From positions 1 to 64,000 of IMG/VR virus record IMGVR_UViG_3300043787_000046: a stretch of 64,000 bases of DNA. One strand, 5' to 3'. This document shows positions 8,751 through 17,250 of this stretch, piece by piece. This DNA is from a virus. The translations under genes were made by a program, and so were the position numbers. The notes beneath the pieces are model-generated. The model made no database searches. It saw only the letters and a program-made list of their open reading frames with translations, and was not told the origin of the DNA. The stretch's first letter is position 1, and each line of letters begins with the position of its first letter.

Positions 8751-9106
8751 CGCACCTCCGTGCATGAGTCGTGATGCGCCAGGATGCCGCCCACGAGCCC
8801 GCTCCCGCAGCTTGAGCACGTCCACAGCGGCGGGTCGGCAGAAAAGTTCCAGGTCAGGCGCTGGCGCTTGCCAGGGCCACCAGGCCCCCGCTTTACGATG
8901 ATGCCGTCGAACACCTGTCCGGACATAACCATCCGCCCGACCGAGTCCGTTTCACCCACCACCTCGAACGGCCCCAGGCAGGCGACGCCGTGCTTGTCGC
9001 GGATCACGTACGCGTTGCCGTCGCGGCGCATGGCTTCGGTCTGCTCGATGCGCTCCGCCGGCACCAGCAGCAGCTTGTAACCCTCCGGCGCGTCTTCTTC
9101 GCTCAT
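8747..9106 (-). CDS. Antisense cargo protein with C-terminal zinc ribbon
   Basis: A 119-residue protein starting SEEDAPEGYK. It holds a beta-rich middle and a CSSCG...HHDSC ending that looks like a zinc site. It is the first gene of the leftward cassette; a promoter should lie around 9107-9134, where the cassette diverges from the protease gene. No function recognised. Confidence 0.55.
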   Translation of the reverse strand: MSEEDAPEGYKLLLVPAERIEQTEAMRRDGNAYVIRDKHGVACLGPFEVVGETDSVGRMVMSGQVFDGIIVKRGPGGPGKRQRLTWNFSADPPLWTCSSCGSGLVGGILAHHDSCTEVR

Positions 9107-9134
9107 GCGCCCGATTCTGCCAGGGGGTGACCGC

Positions 9135-9713
9135 ATGGACGGCATCCCCGGCTGCGAGGGCTCCATCGGCCCGTTCCCGAACGAGTACGCCGAGCCTCAC
9201 GTCTACGCCCGGAGCGTCCAGTCGGGCACCGGGAACTGCGTGTGCGGGTGCGCTCTCGGCGAGGACATCCACACCGAGGCGGCACCCGGCGTGCCCGTCC
9301 CCGACTCGGCACGGATGGTCTGCAAGGCCGCTGAACCGCAGCGGTACGTCCTCGGGATCGCCTACCAGGCCGGCCGGGATGCTCGCATCGCCAAGGGGCA
9401 GGACGGCGCCCGGGACTTCTTCACCGCCGCCGAGCTCGAAAAAGCCGCATGGGAATTCCTGGCCAACGGCCCGCGCGTCGGGGCGTTCCATCTCGACGGC
9501 ACCGACGAGGACGGCCTCGCGACCGTGGTCGAGTCCTACATCTACCGCGGCCCGGACTGGGATCTCGGTGACGGGATCGTCGCCAAGCCCGGCGACTGGC
9601 TCCTGGGTGCCATCCTCAGCCCGAAGGCGTGGGACATGCACCAGCGCGGGCTCGTAACAGGCTGGTCACCGCAGGGCGTGGCGCGGCGGCGCAAGTTCAG
9701 GACGGCGGCGTGA
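9135..9713 (+). CDS. XkdF-type prohead protease (S78-like)
   Basis: 192 residues from an ATG after GGGGGTGA. The body (YVLGIAYQAGRDARI, then GAFHLDG and DWLLGAILSP, ending WSPQGVARRRK) matches the XkdF/peptidase S78_2 family. That family processes scaffold and capsid proteins in phages such as PBSX. The N-terminal 60 residues are Cys-containing (CVCGCALG) and atypical. Its position between portal and scaffold fits. GAFHLDG probably holds the catalytic His. Confidence 0.7.
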   Translation: MDGIPGCEGSIGPFPNEYAEPHVYARSVQSGTGNCVCGCALGEDIHTEAAPGVPVPDSARMVCKAAEPQRYVLGIAYQAGRDARIAKGQDGARDFFTAAELEKAAWEFLANGPRVGAFHLDGTDEDGLATVVESYIYRGPDWDLGDGIVAKPGDWLLGAILSPKAWDMHQRGLVTGWSPQGVARRRKFRTAA

Positions 9714-10207
9714 CCGCCGGCTGCGCTCGCTGCGCCTCTTGCTGCGACCCGGTGCCGTTCACTGCCGCCGAGCACGAGACAGTCTCGGCATGGTCCGGCG
9801 CGGCAATGAAAGCCGCCGGCATCCCCGACCCGCGCACGGACGACGGCTGGGCATGGTGGCTGGACCACGGCTGGGACGCGGCCGAGCGGGACAAAGCGAT
9901 CGGGCGCACCGACCCTTCCGGCCCATGGCGGCAGGACGCCGACTTCATCGCCGCGCACTGGACCCCGGACGGCGACAGCGGATGCAAGTGTGACGCCTTC
10001 GACCCGGCGACCGGATTGTGCGGCGCGCACGACTCCCGGCCGCCCGTCTGCCGTAACTACCCGTGGTATAGCGGCGCCCCATGCGCAGAACGGGCAGCCA
10101 GCCTGCCCTCGCACTGCTCCTATCTCGCCGATGTCCCCCGCGCGGAGCGCCCCGAGGGAAGCCGCCCGCTCATCCCGCTCACCGTGATCACGAGGGAGGC
10201 GGCGTGA
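9710..10207 (+). CDS. YkgJ-like cysteine-cluster protein
   Basis: 165 residues, with a GTG start overlapping the protease stop. CARCASCC at the N-terminus and the CDAFD...LCGAH...VCRNYPW motif match the YkgJ/UPF0153 Fe-S or zinc cluster family. Such proteins appear in actinophage head clusters without a known role. It is translationally coupled to both neighbours (GTGA overlaps). Confidence 0.7.
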   Translation: MTAGCARCASCCDPVPFTAAEHETVSAWSGAAMKAAGIPDPRTDDGWAWWLDHGWDAAERDKAIGRTDPSGPWRQDADFIAAHWTPDGDSGCKCDAFDPATGLCGAHDSRPPVCRNYPWYSGAPCAERAASLPSHCSYLADVPRAERPEGSRPLIPLTVITREAA

Positions 10208-12489
10208 CGATCGCGCCTGACGAGGACGACTTCACCGAGCTTGTCGACTTCCACCCCGACCGCGTGGACCTCGTCGGGAAAGCAGCGAACGGCATGAGAT
10301 TCCTCATCGCCAAGCAGGACGCTTCCGTCGGCCTGCTGGAGCCGGAGTTCGTGCGCAGCCTCATCGGCAAGTCCGGACCTCAAGACACCACCACGGGAGG
10401 CTACGTGCCTGACTCGACTGCCACCAGGGAGCGGGAGCGGTTCGTCACCCCGAACGGCCTCACCCTGACCGGCTCCCCGGGAGACATCGCCTCGTTCATC
10501 CACAAGGCCGCGATCGCTGCGAGGGACCGGGAGGGCGCCGGCGGCGCAGACGGCTTCCGGCTCGCAACCGCCTACGTGAAGGCCGTCCCGGACACCGGCG
10601 AGCTCGCGGAGCAGCACCGCGCCGACGTGGCCAAGGCGGTCGCCGAGTACGAGCAGATCGTGAAGGCCAAGTACTCCGCCGGCGACAAGCGGAAGATGGC
10701 GGCCTCCGGCGAGGCCATGGATGACGGCTCCTACCCGGTCAAGGATGAAGCCGACCTTGATCACGCTATCAAGGCGGTCGGTCGCGGCGGTGCCGACCAC
10801 GACGCCATCAGGCGGCATGTCATCAAGCGCGCGAAGGCCCTCGGCAAGTCCTCCGAGATCCCGGGTAACTGGAACGCCGACGGCAGCCTCAAGCAGCCCG
10901 TGAGCAAGGAAGAGGAGCCGCCCGTGACTGCCGTCGCGAAGGACCTGATGGACGCCGCAGGCGACGCCGCCCCGCTAGATGACGGCATCGACGGCCTGGA
11001 CCCGACGGTGCCGCTCGCCGCGCCGGATGACCCGGACGTTCCCGGCGACCCCACCGACCCCGGCTCCCCCGCATGGGAGGCCATCGACGCCGCAACCGCC
11101 TGCAAGTGGACCGCGATCCTGGCCAGGGCCGGGTACGCGATCGGGCTCCTCGCCGAGCGGGAAATGCTCGAGGCGGCCAGCGCGGACCCCGACGACCAGG
11201 AGAACGCCTGGGACCTGCAGGACGTGGGCTGCGCCCTCGACTACGCCATCAGCGTCCTGGCCCCGTACGCCGTCGGCGAGCAGTCCGAGGCTGACTGCGG
11301 GGCGATGGAGATGGAGGGCATCGCCAAGGCCGCCGGGTTCGTGCGGCCCGCCGACCTGAAGGTCATCGAGACGTTCGCCGCAGTCAAGAAGGCCGGCCGT
11401 GTCCTGTCCGCGCCGAACGAGGCCGCGATCCGCGGTGCCGTCGACTCCCTGCAGAAAGTTCTCGCCTCACTGCCTGATGCCCCAGTTGCCAAGTCCCAGA
11501 AGGAGGCGGGGATGCCCGCAGCCAAGACCGCAGGAGAGGCCCCGGCGGCGCCGGTGGCGAAGGAAGGCGCCGCAGCCGCGGCGCCGGAAGAGCAGGCCCG
11601 TAACACCGGCCCCGTCAATGCGGGCGGGACGACCGGGACGGGGCAGCCGCGAGCCACGGGCCCTGACGCGGCACTCCCCGGCGACGGCCCGCAGGCCGCG
11701 CTCCCCGGTGACGCCGCGGGCCGGACGGTCGTCAAGTCGGCGCTCCAGGTCGTGGTCTACGACCGGGCCGGCCGCCAGTGCATCACCAGCCAGGACGTTA
11801 TCCGCACCAGCATCGCCAAGGCTGACGGCGGCAGCTCCGGCGACACGCTGACCGCCGTGTTCGATCAGGACGGCGACCTCATCGGCGTGGTGCCCGCGAG
11901 CGCCATCCAGCCGGTCGCCGGGGCCGGCGCACCGGACCCCGGGGACACGCAGGACGCCCCCGATCCCGCAGCCCAGGCCGCGGACCCCGACGACATGGAG
12001 CCGCAGCCGTCCGCCGACGCGGGAACCCCCGCCAGTGCCGTCGGCAAGTCGGCACGCAGCCCTGAGGAGGCAACGATGGAGAACATCCTGAAGGGCATCG
12101 CCGACGCGCAGGCCGCGTTCGCCGCCCAGCAGGCGCAGTACCTGGAGGCCGTCACCAAGGCGGTCACCGCAGGCAGCGACGCACAGGCCAGGGAAATAGA
12201 AGTCCTCAAGGCCCGCGTCGCCAACGTGGAAGAGCAGCCCGCGGTCCCCGGCGTGTTCAGCAACGGCGCGACACCGCCCCGGGATGCAGCGCCGCCGCCC
12301 GCGCCTCAGTTCCGCGGCCAGGACCACGGCGGCGCCTCGCAGGTCGACGTGGCCAAGGCCCTGGCCCGCAAGCGGGAACTGTACGAGGCCCCCGACGCGC
12401 GCCGGCAGGACCAGATCGCCAAGAGCATGCAGGGCGATGCGGCCGCGGCGCTCGCCGCGGTCCACGCCGCAGGCCCCCGCAAGCTCTAG
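10204..12489 (+). CDS. Long capsid scaffold-like protein with DUF6582-type segment
   Basis: A 761-residue acidic, low-complexity protein directly before the major capsid protein. Residues about 160-235 (GSYPVKDEADLDHAI, then HVIKRAKALG and IPGNWNADG) match a segment often named DUF6582 in phage head proteins. The remainder is Ala/Pro/Asp-rich linkers broken by KSA/VAKE-type sites and a final coiled coil (AQQAQYLEAVTKAV). The architecture suggests a scaffold cut by the protease encoded two genes upstream. It is much longer than most scaffolds, and the assignment rests mainly on position. Confidence 0.65.
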   Translation: MTIAPDEDDFTELVDFHPDRVDLVGKAANGMRFLIAKQDASVGLLEPEFVRSLIGKSGPQDTTTGGYVPDSTATRERERFVTPNGLTLTGSPGDIASFIHKAAIAARDREGAGGADGFRLATAYVKAVPDTGELAEQHRADVAKAVAEYEQIVKAKYSAGDKRKMAASGEAMDDGSYPVKDEADLDHAIKAVGRGGADHDAIRRHVIKRAKALGKSSEIPGNWNADGSLKQPVSKEEEPPVTAVAKDLMDAAGDAAPLDDGIDGLDPTVPLAAPDDPDVPGDPTDPGSPAWEAIDAATACKWTAILARAGYAIGLLAEREMLEAASADPDDQENAWDLQDVGCALDYAISVLAPYAVGEQSEADCGAMEMEGIAKAAGFVRPADLKVIETFAAVKKAGRVLSAPNEAAIRGAVDSLQKVLASLPDAPVAKSQKEAGMPAAKTAGEAPAAPVAKEGAAAAAPEEQARNTGPVNAGGTTGTGQPRATGPDAALPGDGPQAALPGDAAGRTVVKSALQVVVYDRAGRQCITSQDVIRTSIAKADGGSSGDTLTAVFDQDGDLIGVVPASAIQPVAGAGAPDPGDTQDAPDPAAQAADPDDMEPQPSADAGTPASAVGKSARSPEEATMENILKGIADAQAAFAAQQAQYLEAVTKAVTAGSDAQAREIEVLKARVANVEEQPAVPGVFSNGATPPRDAAPPPAPQFRGQDHGGASQVDVAKALARKRELYEAPDARRQDQIAKSMQGDAAAALAAVHAAGPRKL

Positions 12490-12594
12490 CAGCCCGGGCC
12501 GCCGACGGCCCGGCACCCCCCCGAACAGCATCAGCCGAGCCCTCACGGCCAGCGCGCCGCGGGGGCTTTCGCATGCCCCCGGAAGGAGGCACCG

Positions 12595-14088
12595 ATGACC
12601 GCAGGAATGCAGGAAATCACCCAGGAAACCCTGGAGGGCGCCGACAGGATCGCCAAGGCCGCCGCGGCGGCCGGGATCTACGCGTCGTCCGGCTTCTACG
12701 GCTACGACCTGTCGTCGCTGGTCTCGCTCGTCCCCGTCGTCACCCCGTTCCGCGACCTGGTCGCCCGGGAGACACCGGAAGACGGCAACCCGTTCGCGGT
12801 CTGGCGTAGCTTGATGAACGTCAACTCCAGCCAGCTCGACCCCGCCATGGGCGTCGACTACGCGGCGAACGAGGCGACGTTCCAAGAGCAGGACTTCCAG
12901 GCGAAGTACATGCCGACCGGCTACTCCGGGAACGTCACGCAGGACTCCGTGGACTTCGCCCGCGGGTACACCGACCCCTACGCGCTGGCGACTTTCCAGA
13001 CCCTGAACCAGTGCCTCATCGGGGACGACCGCAAGCAGCTCGGCGCGCAGTCCTTCCCTCTCGCCGCCGCCGCGGCACCGTCGATCACCCAGGTCGGCTC
13101 CGGCGGCTCCATCGGCGCCGTCCAGGTGTACGTCGGCGTCGCGGCCAGGACCGGCAGCGGCTACTACTACGGCTCCGGCAACAGCCAGGGCAACAGCAAC
13201 AGCACCACGTTCGGGTCCGGGGCGGCCAACTCCCTCACCGCCTCCGCCGCCGCTATCCGCGGCGCCGTCCTGTACGACTGGTTCCAGTCCAGCAACGGCA
13301 CGACCTGGTACTACTACACGTCGACGACCACCAACACGGTCACCATGACCAAGGTCATCACCCAGGCACAGGCGCTCCCGGGCCTCGCCGACCTGTCCAC
13401 GATGTGGCAGGGCGCCGCCGGGACCCCGACCTACAATGCGGCAGCCGACAACGGCTCCGGCAACCCGAAGGACTACGACGGGTTCCTCGCCAGCCTCAGC
13501 GGCGACTACACGGCCACCGGCCAGTGGGCGCAGCCCGGCACCGCCACCCCCAACCCGTCGGTGTGGACCTCGCTCAACGGCGCCGCGCTCACCCTCACCG
13601 GCGGCAGTGTCAACGAGATCGCCGAGTACATCTTCCTGACCTTGTGGAACAGCGTGAAGTGCTCCCCGACGGCACTGATGATGAACGCCGCGCAGGCACA
13701 GGAAATCGCCAACCTGATCGTCGGCTCAGGGTCGGCGACCACCTTCTTGAACACTGACGCCGCAGGCCGTATCTCGGTCACCGCCGGCGGCAGGGTCGGG
13801 GAGATCATCAACACCTCCGCCAACGTCACCGTCCCGATCGAGGTCCACGTCAGCCTGCCGCCGGGCACCATCATCGGCCGCACCGACCGGGTGCCGTTCC
13901 CGCAGGCCGAAATCGAGAACGTCATCGCCCAGCGCTGCCTCCGCGACACCGCCCAGTTCGACTACGGGATCTCGAGGGTCGCGGGCGTCAAGGGCGGCGG
14001 CCCGCGCCGCGAGTTCGAAATTCGCAGTGTCAGCGCGTTCTGCAATCGCGCCCCTGTTGCCATGGCAACGCTCAGCTGCGTTGCCTAA
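12595..14088 (+). CDS. Major capsid protein, HK97 fold with a large insertion
   Basis: 497 residues, with GGAGG ahead of the ATG. The start (DRIAKAAAAAG...LVPVVTPFRDLVAR) and the end (PIEVHVSLPPGTIIG, then FDYGISRVAG) match actinophage major capsids. Residues about 165-320 are a Gly/Ser/Thr/Tyr-rich insertion (SGYYYGSGNSQGNS) that is probably an externally displayed loop domain. Location after protease and scaffold supports the call. Confidence 0.88.
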   Translation: MTAGMQEITQETLEGADRIAKAAAAAGIYASSGFYGYDLSSLVSLVPVVTPFRDLVARETPEDGNPFAVWRSLMNVNSSQLDPAMGVDYAANEATFQEQDFQAKYMPTGYSGNVTQDSVDFARGYTDPYALATFQTLNQCLIGDDRKQLGAQSFPLAAAAAPSITQVGSGGSIGAVQVYVGVAARTGSGYYYGSGNSQGNSNSTTFGSGAANSLTASAAAIRGAVLYDWFQSSNGTTWYYYTSTTTNTVTMTKVITQAQALPGLADLSTMWQGAAGTPTYNAAADNGSGNPKDYDGFLASLSGDYTATGQWAQPGTATPNPSVWTSLNGAALTLTGGSVNEIAEYIFLTLWNSVKCSPTALMMNAAQAQEIANLIVGSGSATTFLNTDAAGRISVTAGGRVGEIINTSANVTVPIEVHVSLPPGTIIGRTDRVPFPQAEIENVIAQRCLRDTAQFDYGISRVAGVKGGGPRREFEIRSVSAFCNRAPVAMATLSCVA

Positions 14089-14224
14089 CTGGGAAAACGT
14101 GAATCGCCACATGCCATGCCACTCACTACGGTGGGATCTCGGTAGGAATGGGAGCGGCCCGGCCAGTGTGTCACCGCTGACCGGGCGTAGCCCGAAACCC
14201 CCGACCTAACCGGGAGAGACAGGC

Positions 14225-14374
14225 GTGGACCACGCTACAGAAGGAACCCTGGCCCGTAAGGGCGACCCGTGCCCGATGATCGAGGACGGCATGCCATGCC
14301 GCAAGCCGGTCTTCGCGCGCGGCTGGTGCGAGAACCTGAGGCTGCGGAAGTACCGCCGCGATCCTGCGGCATAA
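14225..14374 (+). CDS. 49-residue Cys-containing microprotein
   Basis: The GTG start gives a peptide with CPMIEDGMPCRKP and ARGWCENLRLRKYRRDP. This resembles the zinc-finger N-terminus of small actinophage HNH-like proteins, but the usual His after the third Cys is absent (WCEN). It is therefore likely a truncated or repurposed version. It is followed at once by a strong hairpin terminator. Confidence 0.45.
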   Translation: MDHATEGTLARKGDPCPMIEDGMPCRKPVFARGWCENLRLRKYRRDPAA

Positions 14375-14393
14375 GACCAAGACCCGCCATCAA

Positions 14394-14420
14394 GGCCCGG
14401 GAGGCTGATTCTCCCGGGCC
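14394..14420 (+). terminator. Hairpin terminator after the capsid gene
   Basis: A 10-bp perfect stem (GGCCCGGGAG with CTCCCGGGCC) around a 7-nt loop. No T-run follows, as is usual in high-GC genomes. It separates the abundant capsid transcript from the downstream minor genes. Confidence 0.6.
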
Positions 14421-14448
14421 TCCGCCATGCCCGAAGGAGCCATTGCCC

Positions 14449-14892
14449 ATGCGCCTGTACTCACTGATCGGCGCGATCGCCCACGAGGATCCCGGGTACG
14501 GCCACTTCGAGGCCGACCCGGACGACGGCTCGTTCGCCTTCCCTGACGACGTGTCGGACGTGCTGGCCACCACCGGCGTCAAGGGACGCAAGCTGTGGGA
14601 GACCGAGGAGGAGCGGGCCGGCCGGCTGCACGGCATGGAGATGGCCCGCCGCCGTGACCCGGCGTCGATGCTGGAGGTCATGGAGACCAACGCGGCCCTG
14701 ACCCGGCAGCTCACTGAGGTCATGACGCAGCTCGCCGCCATGCAGCTCGCCCAGGGCGGCTCGCCTGCCGCCAGCGTCCCCGCAGCCCCGGAGCAGCCGG
14801 CGGAGGCCCCGGAGGGCGGCCCCTCAGATGACGCCGGGGACACCGGGAGGTCCGCCGCGAAGCGCAAGACCCCGGCCCCCAAGGCCGGCTAG
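14449..14892 (+). CDS. Head-associated hypothetical protein
   Basis: 147 residues, with AAGGAG ahead of the ATG. The acidic N-terminal domain (EADPDDGSFAFPDD) is followed by a helix (TNAALTRQLTEVMTQL) and a disordered Pro/Ala/Lys tail ending KRKTPAPKAG. Short proteins with this plan (acidic start, basic tail) often follow actinophage capsid genes. Function unknown. Confidence 0.6.
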   Translation: MRLYSLIGAIAHEDPGYGHFEADPDDGSFAFPDDVSDVLATTGVKGRKLWETEEERAGRLHGMEMARRRDPASMLEVMETNAALTRQLTEVMTQLAAMQLAQGGSPAASVPAAPEQPAEAPEGGPSDDAGDTGRSAAKRKTPAPKAG

Positions 14893-14949
14893 CCCCCGTT
14901 TCCCCTCTCCGCGCGGGCTTGCCCGCGCTGACCTCATGGAGGTTCAATC

Positions 14950-15339
14950 ATGCCCACGGCAATCGTAGGCGGCGGCAACAACGGCCCCCTTCAGGCGGAG
15001 TCCTCCGGCAACCCCGAGACGCTGAACGGCGTGCAGTCCCTCAACGCGGGCACCAGCACCGCCGGGTCCGCGCCGGTCCTTGCTCCCGCCTTCGCGGCCG
15101 GCACCGCAGCGCAGCTCAGCGATACGACCCGGGATTACATGGTTTACCTGGCCGTCACCACCTCGGGGACGGCGACTACGGTCGCGATCGGTCCCACGTC
15201 GACGCCGGCGAACACGATCCTGCCCAGCTCGTCCGTGACCGCAGGGCAGCTGATCAGCTTCCGCCTCCCGGCCGGCTGGTACGTGAAGTGGGCCGGGACG
15301 ACCACGGCGATCGCCACGCAGACGGCTATCGGCTGCTAG
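14950..15339 (+). CDS. Possible head decoration protein
   Basis: 129 residues of beta-strand-like Thr/Ser/Ala/Gly sequence (DYMVYLAVTTSGTATT, FRLPAGWYVKWAG) with a GGAGG site before the ATG. This is consistent with a small beta-sandwich decoration or fibre-like protein placed just after the capsid. No family recognised. Confidence 0.55.
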   Translation: MPTAIVGGGNNGPLQAESSGNPETLNGVQSLNAGTSTAGSAPVLAPAFAAGTAAQLSDTTRDYMVYLAVTTSGTATTVAIGPTSTPANTILPSSSVTAGQLISFRLPAGWYVKWAGTTTAIATQTAIGC

Positions 15340-15367
15340 CGGACGCCCCCGTTTTCAAGGAGGACCG

Positions 15368-15802
15368 ATGCCCCCTGCCCGCGCCGGTGTTCCCGAGCCG
15401 GGTTTCACCGCCACGCAGGAACTGTTCCGTGCCTGCGAGCTGACTCTTGCCGCCAGCTCCGACACGGTGACAGCGGACATCACGAACCAGGTCAGCCAGG
15501 CCGGCGGCGGCGTGATCGACGTGTCGTCGGTGTCCAACGGGCTGCTGGTCGTCGGCGTCGCCGCCGTGTCGGGCACGACGCCGGAGCTGGCGGTGTTCTT
15601 CGATGTCGAGGATGCGTACGGGAACTGGTGCCTGGTCAGCAACGCGACCGCGATCTCGGGTGCGACGCTGGGTTTCCCCGGCACCGTGTACGGCAACATC
15701 TCCGACGGCTACAGCCTGACTTACAACGGGCGGATCCGGTGGGTGCTGACGGGGACGTCCCCGGTGTTCAGCGGCGTGTCGTTCAGCCTGTTCGGGCGGT
15801 GA
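15368..15802 (+). CDS. Possible minor head/decoration protein
   Basis: 144 residues, beta-rich (GGVIDVSSVSNGLLVVGVAA, then YNGRIRWVLTG). The ending GRIRWVLTGTSPVFSGVSF looks like the terminal strands of a small jelly-roll. It lies 28 bp after the preceding gene with its own GGAGG. No functional motif is visible. Confidence 0.55.
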   Translation: MPPARAGVPEPGFTATQELFRACELTLAASSDTVTADITNQVSQAGGGVIDVSSVSNGLLVVGVAAVSGTTPELAVFFDVEDAYGNWCLVSNATAISGATLGFPGTVYGNISDGYSLTYNGRIRWVLTGTSPVFSGVSFSLFGR

Positions 15803-15842
15803 CGGGTGGGCGCGCGGTTCCTCGTCGTCCAGGTTGAGCGGG

Positions 15843-16025
15843 ATGACGGGGAGCCCCGGCGGGGAGACCTACGGCCCGTGGGCTGCCGCCGCCGACGACT
15901 CGCACCTGGCCGCGATCGGCGAGTTCATCAGGAGCTGGCCGGAACGCTCCGGGGTGATGCCGGAAAAGGTGACGCTGGTTCTGTGCACCGACCCGGGCGC
16001 GTGGCTGGCAGGCGACAGCGGCTAG
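15843..16025 (+). CDS. 60-residue hypothetical protein
   Basis: A short ORF (MTGSPGGETYGPW...WLAGDSG) between the head genes and an antisense cassette, whose stop it overlaps by 4 bp. A TTG nine bases upstream is an alternative start. Codon use is similar to neighbours; no motif recognised. Confidence 0.4.
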   Translation: MTGSPGGETYGPWAAAADDSHLAAIGEFIRSWPERSGVMPEKVTLVLCTDPGAWLAGDSG

Positions 16026-16408
16026 ACCGGCGGCAGCCCTGGCGACGGCACCGGGAGGGGATTGCGGGACCGGTCCTCGGTGAGCGCCTCGATCTCCTCC
16101 TGCATCGCGTAGTAAGCATCGCTGGCAGCCTGCCACCGGTCGCGCTGCTCCTGCGGGATGTCGAACACGCGGCAGGGGCTCTCGGATGACCCGGCATGGT
16201 AGTCGGTGAAGCCGGGGCCCGTGTAGTAGTCCTCGTTCAGCACGACCCGCGCCATGCCTGCGGGCAGCGGGCCGGGCACGTAGCGCGGCCGCGGCGATGC
16301 GGTGCCGGGCTTGCTCAGCGGCGTGAAGCGCGCGATGAGGGGGTATCCCGTCTCGCCGGGCCTCAGCGGCGGCTCAAGGTCGCAGGCATGGATGCCGGTC
16401 TCGCTCAC
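16022..16408 (-). CDS. Antisense cargo protein
   Basis: 128 residues from a GTG overlapping the stop of the upstream leftward gene. It begins VSETGIHACDLEPPL and is otherwise Pro/Tyr-rich with a helical C-terminal half (QEQRDRWQAASDAYYAM). Second gene of a two-gene leftward cassette. Function unknown. Confidence 0.5.
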   Translation of the reverse strand: MSETGIHACDLEPPLRPGETGYPLIARFTPLSKPGTASPRPRYVPGPLPAGMARVVLNEDYYTGPGFTDYHAGSSESPCRVFDIPQEQRDRWQAASDAYYAMQEEIEALTEDRSRNPLPVPSPGLPPV

Positions 16409-17091
16409 CGCGGGCACCGGCAGGCGCTCGTGACGTGAACAGGGAGGCCGCCGCTGGTCCGGTAGCACGCGCCGGGCACCAGCGCGGCACCGGGCGCGAG
16501 CATCTCCGGGGCTTCGATCTGCATGCGTCCCATGATCCCCAGCCAGCAGGGATCGCATATGACGGCGAGTGCGCCCGGGTCGCTGAGCTGATCGGCCGGC
16601 AGCAGTGACCTGGCCTCGGCCATCGCCTCCTCATCGCTCCGGCCCTTGGTGAACGCGCCTCCGCAGCTGGCGCAGGTGTATGACTCAGCGGTCTCGCACA
16701 TGCGCTCCATCATCCCTGGGCCGGGGAGTCCCAGCGCGAACCGGATCCGCAGCATCGACGTGTCGCTGCCGACGTCGAAATGCCGTGCGTAACCGTAGAC
16801 AGCCGCGAGGTCGTCCCGGCTGACGGTTACGGCTCCTGCTGCGTGCTCGCGAAGGCGCATCACCTCTTGCACCCATTCCAGCAGCGAGTGGGTTTCCAGG
16901 TGAGCCTGAACGATCTCTTCAAGGGCGGCGAAGTGCTCCGTCAGGATGCTCGTGACCGCCTCGTCGACGCTCGCCCCGGACCCTTCCGGCAGCGGGCCGT
17001 CCTCGTGCTGCCACGAGCATGCCGACAGCGGGCAGTACGAGAGGATCCGGACTCCGTACGGATACTGGCGTTGCGCGAGTGGTTCGCTCAT
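16405..17091 (-). CDS. Antisense cargo protein with zinc knuckle
   Basis: 228 residues. N-terminal CPLSACSWQHEDG and a His/Glu-rich helix (LTEHFAALEEIVQAHLETHS) precede a CASCGGAF...CDPCWLG metal site and a C-terminal CRCP. The N-terminal C-x4-C-x-W-H arrangement is often seen in small actinobacterial zinc proteins. First gene of the cassette at 16022-17091. Confidence 0.55.
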   Translation of the reverse strand: MSEPLAQRQYPYGVRILSYCPLSACSWQHEDGPLPEGSGASVDEAVTSILTEHFAALEEIVQAHLETHSLLEWVQEVMRLREHAAGAVTVSRDDLAAVYGYARHFDVGSDTSMLRIRFALGLPGPGMMERMCETAESYTCASCGGAFTKGRSDEEAMAEARSLLPADQLSDPGALAVICDPCWLGIMGRMQIEAPEMLAPGAALVPGACYRTSGGLPVHVTSACRCPR

Positions 17092-17107
17092 GGGGCCAAT
17101 GCTAGGC

Positions 17108-17219
17108 GCGGGAGGCCGCGCGGGACTCGAACCCGCAAACTCCGATCTCCGGGCGCCCGGCGACCTAGGCGCCTACCGGCCCGCACGGTGCCTGATTCCT
17201 GTACGGCCCCCGGCCTCCC
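17108..17219 (-). tRNA. tRNA-like gene with long variable region, anticodon unclear
   Basis: Read leftward, a perfect T arm (GCGGG-TTCGAGT-CCCGC) lies near the end. The outer parts form a 10-bp helix (CGGGAGGCCG with CGGCCTCCCG). A D-arm-like GCC...GG...GGC and a GGCG(CCTAGGT)CGCC stem-loop lie between. One extra base separates the T stem from the outer helix, and no standard U33 loop is found. It is tRNA-derived or a type II tRNA relic. Confidence 0.35.
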
Positions 17220-17250
17220 GCGATCACGAGCATAGGCGGCGGGGGGCAGC

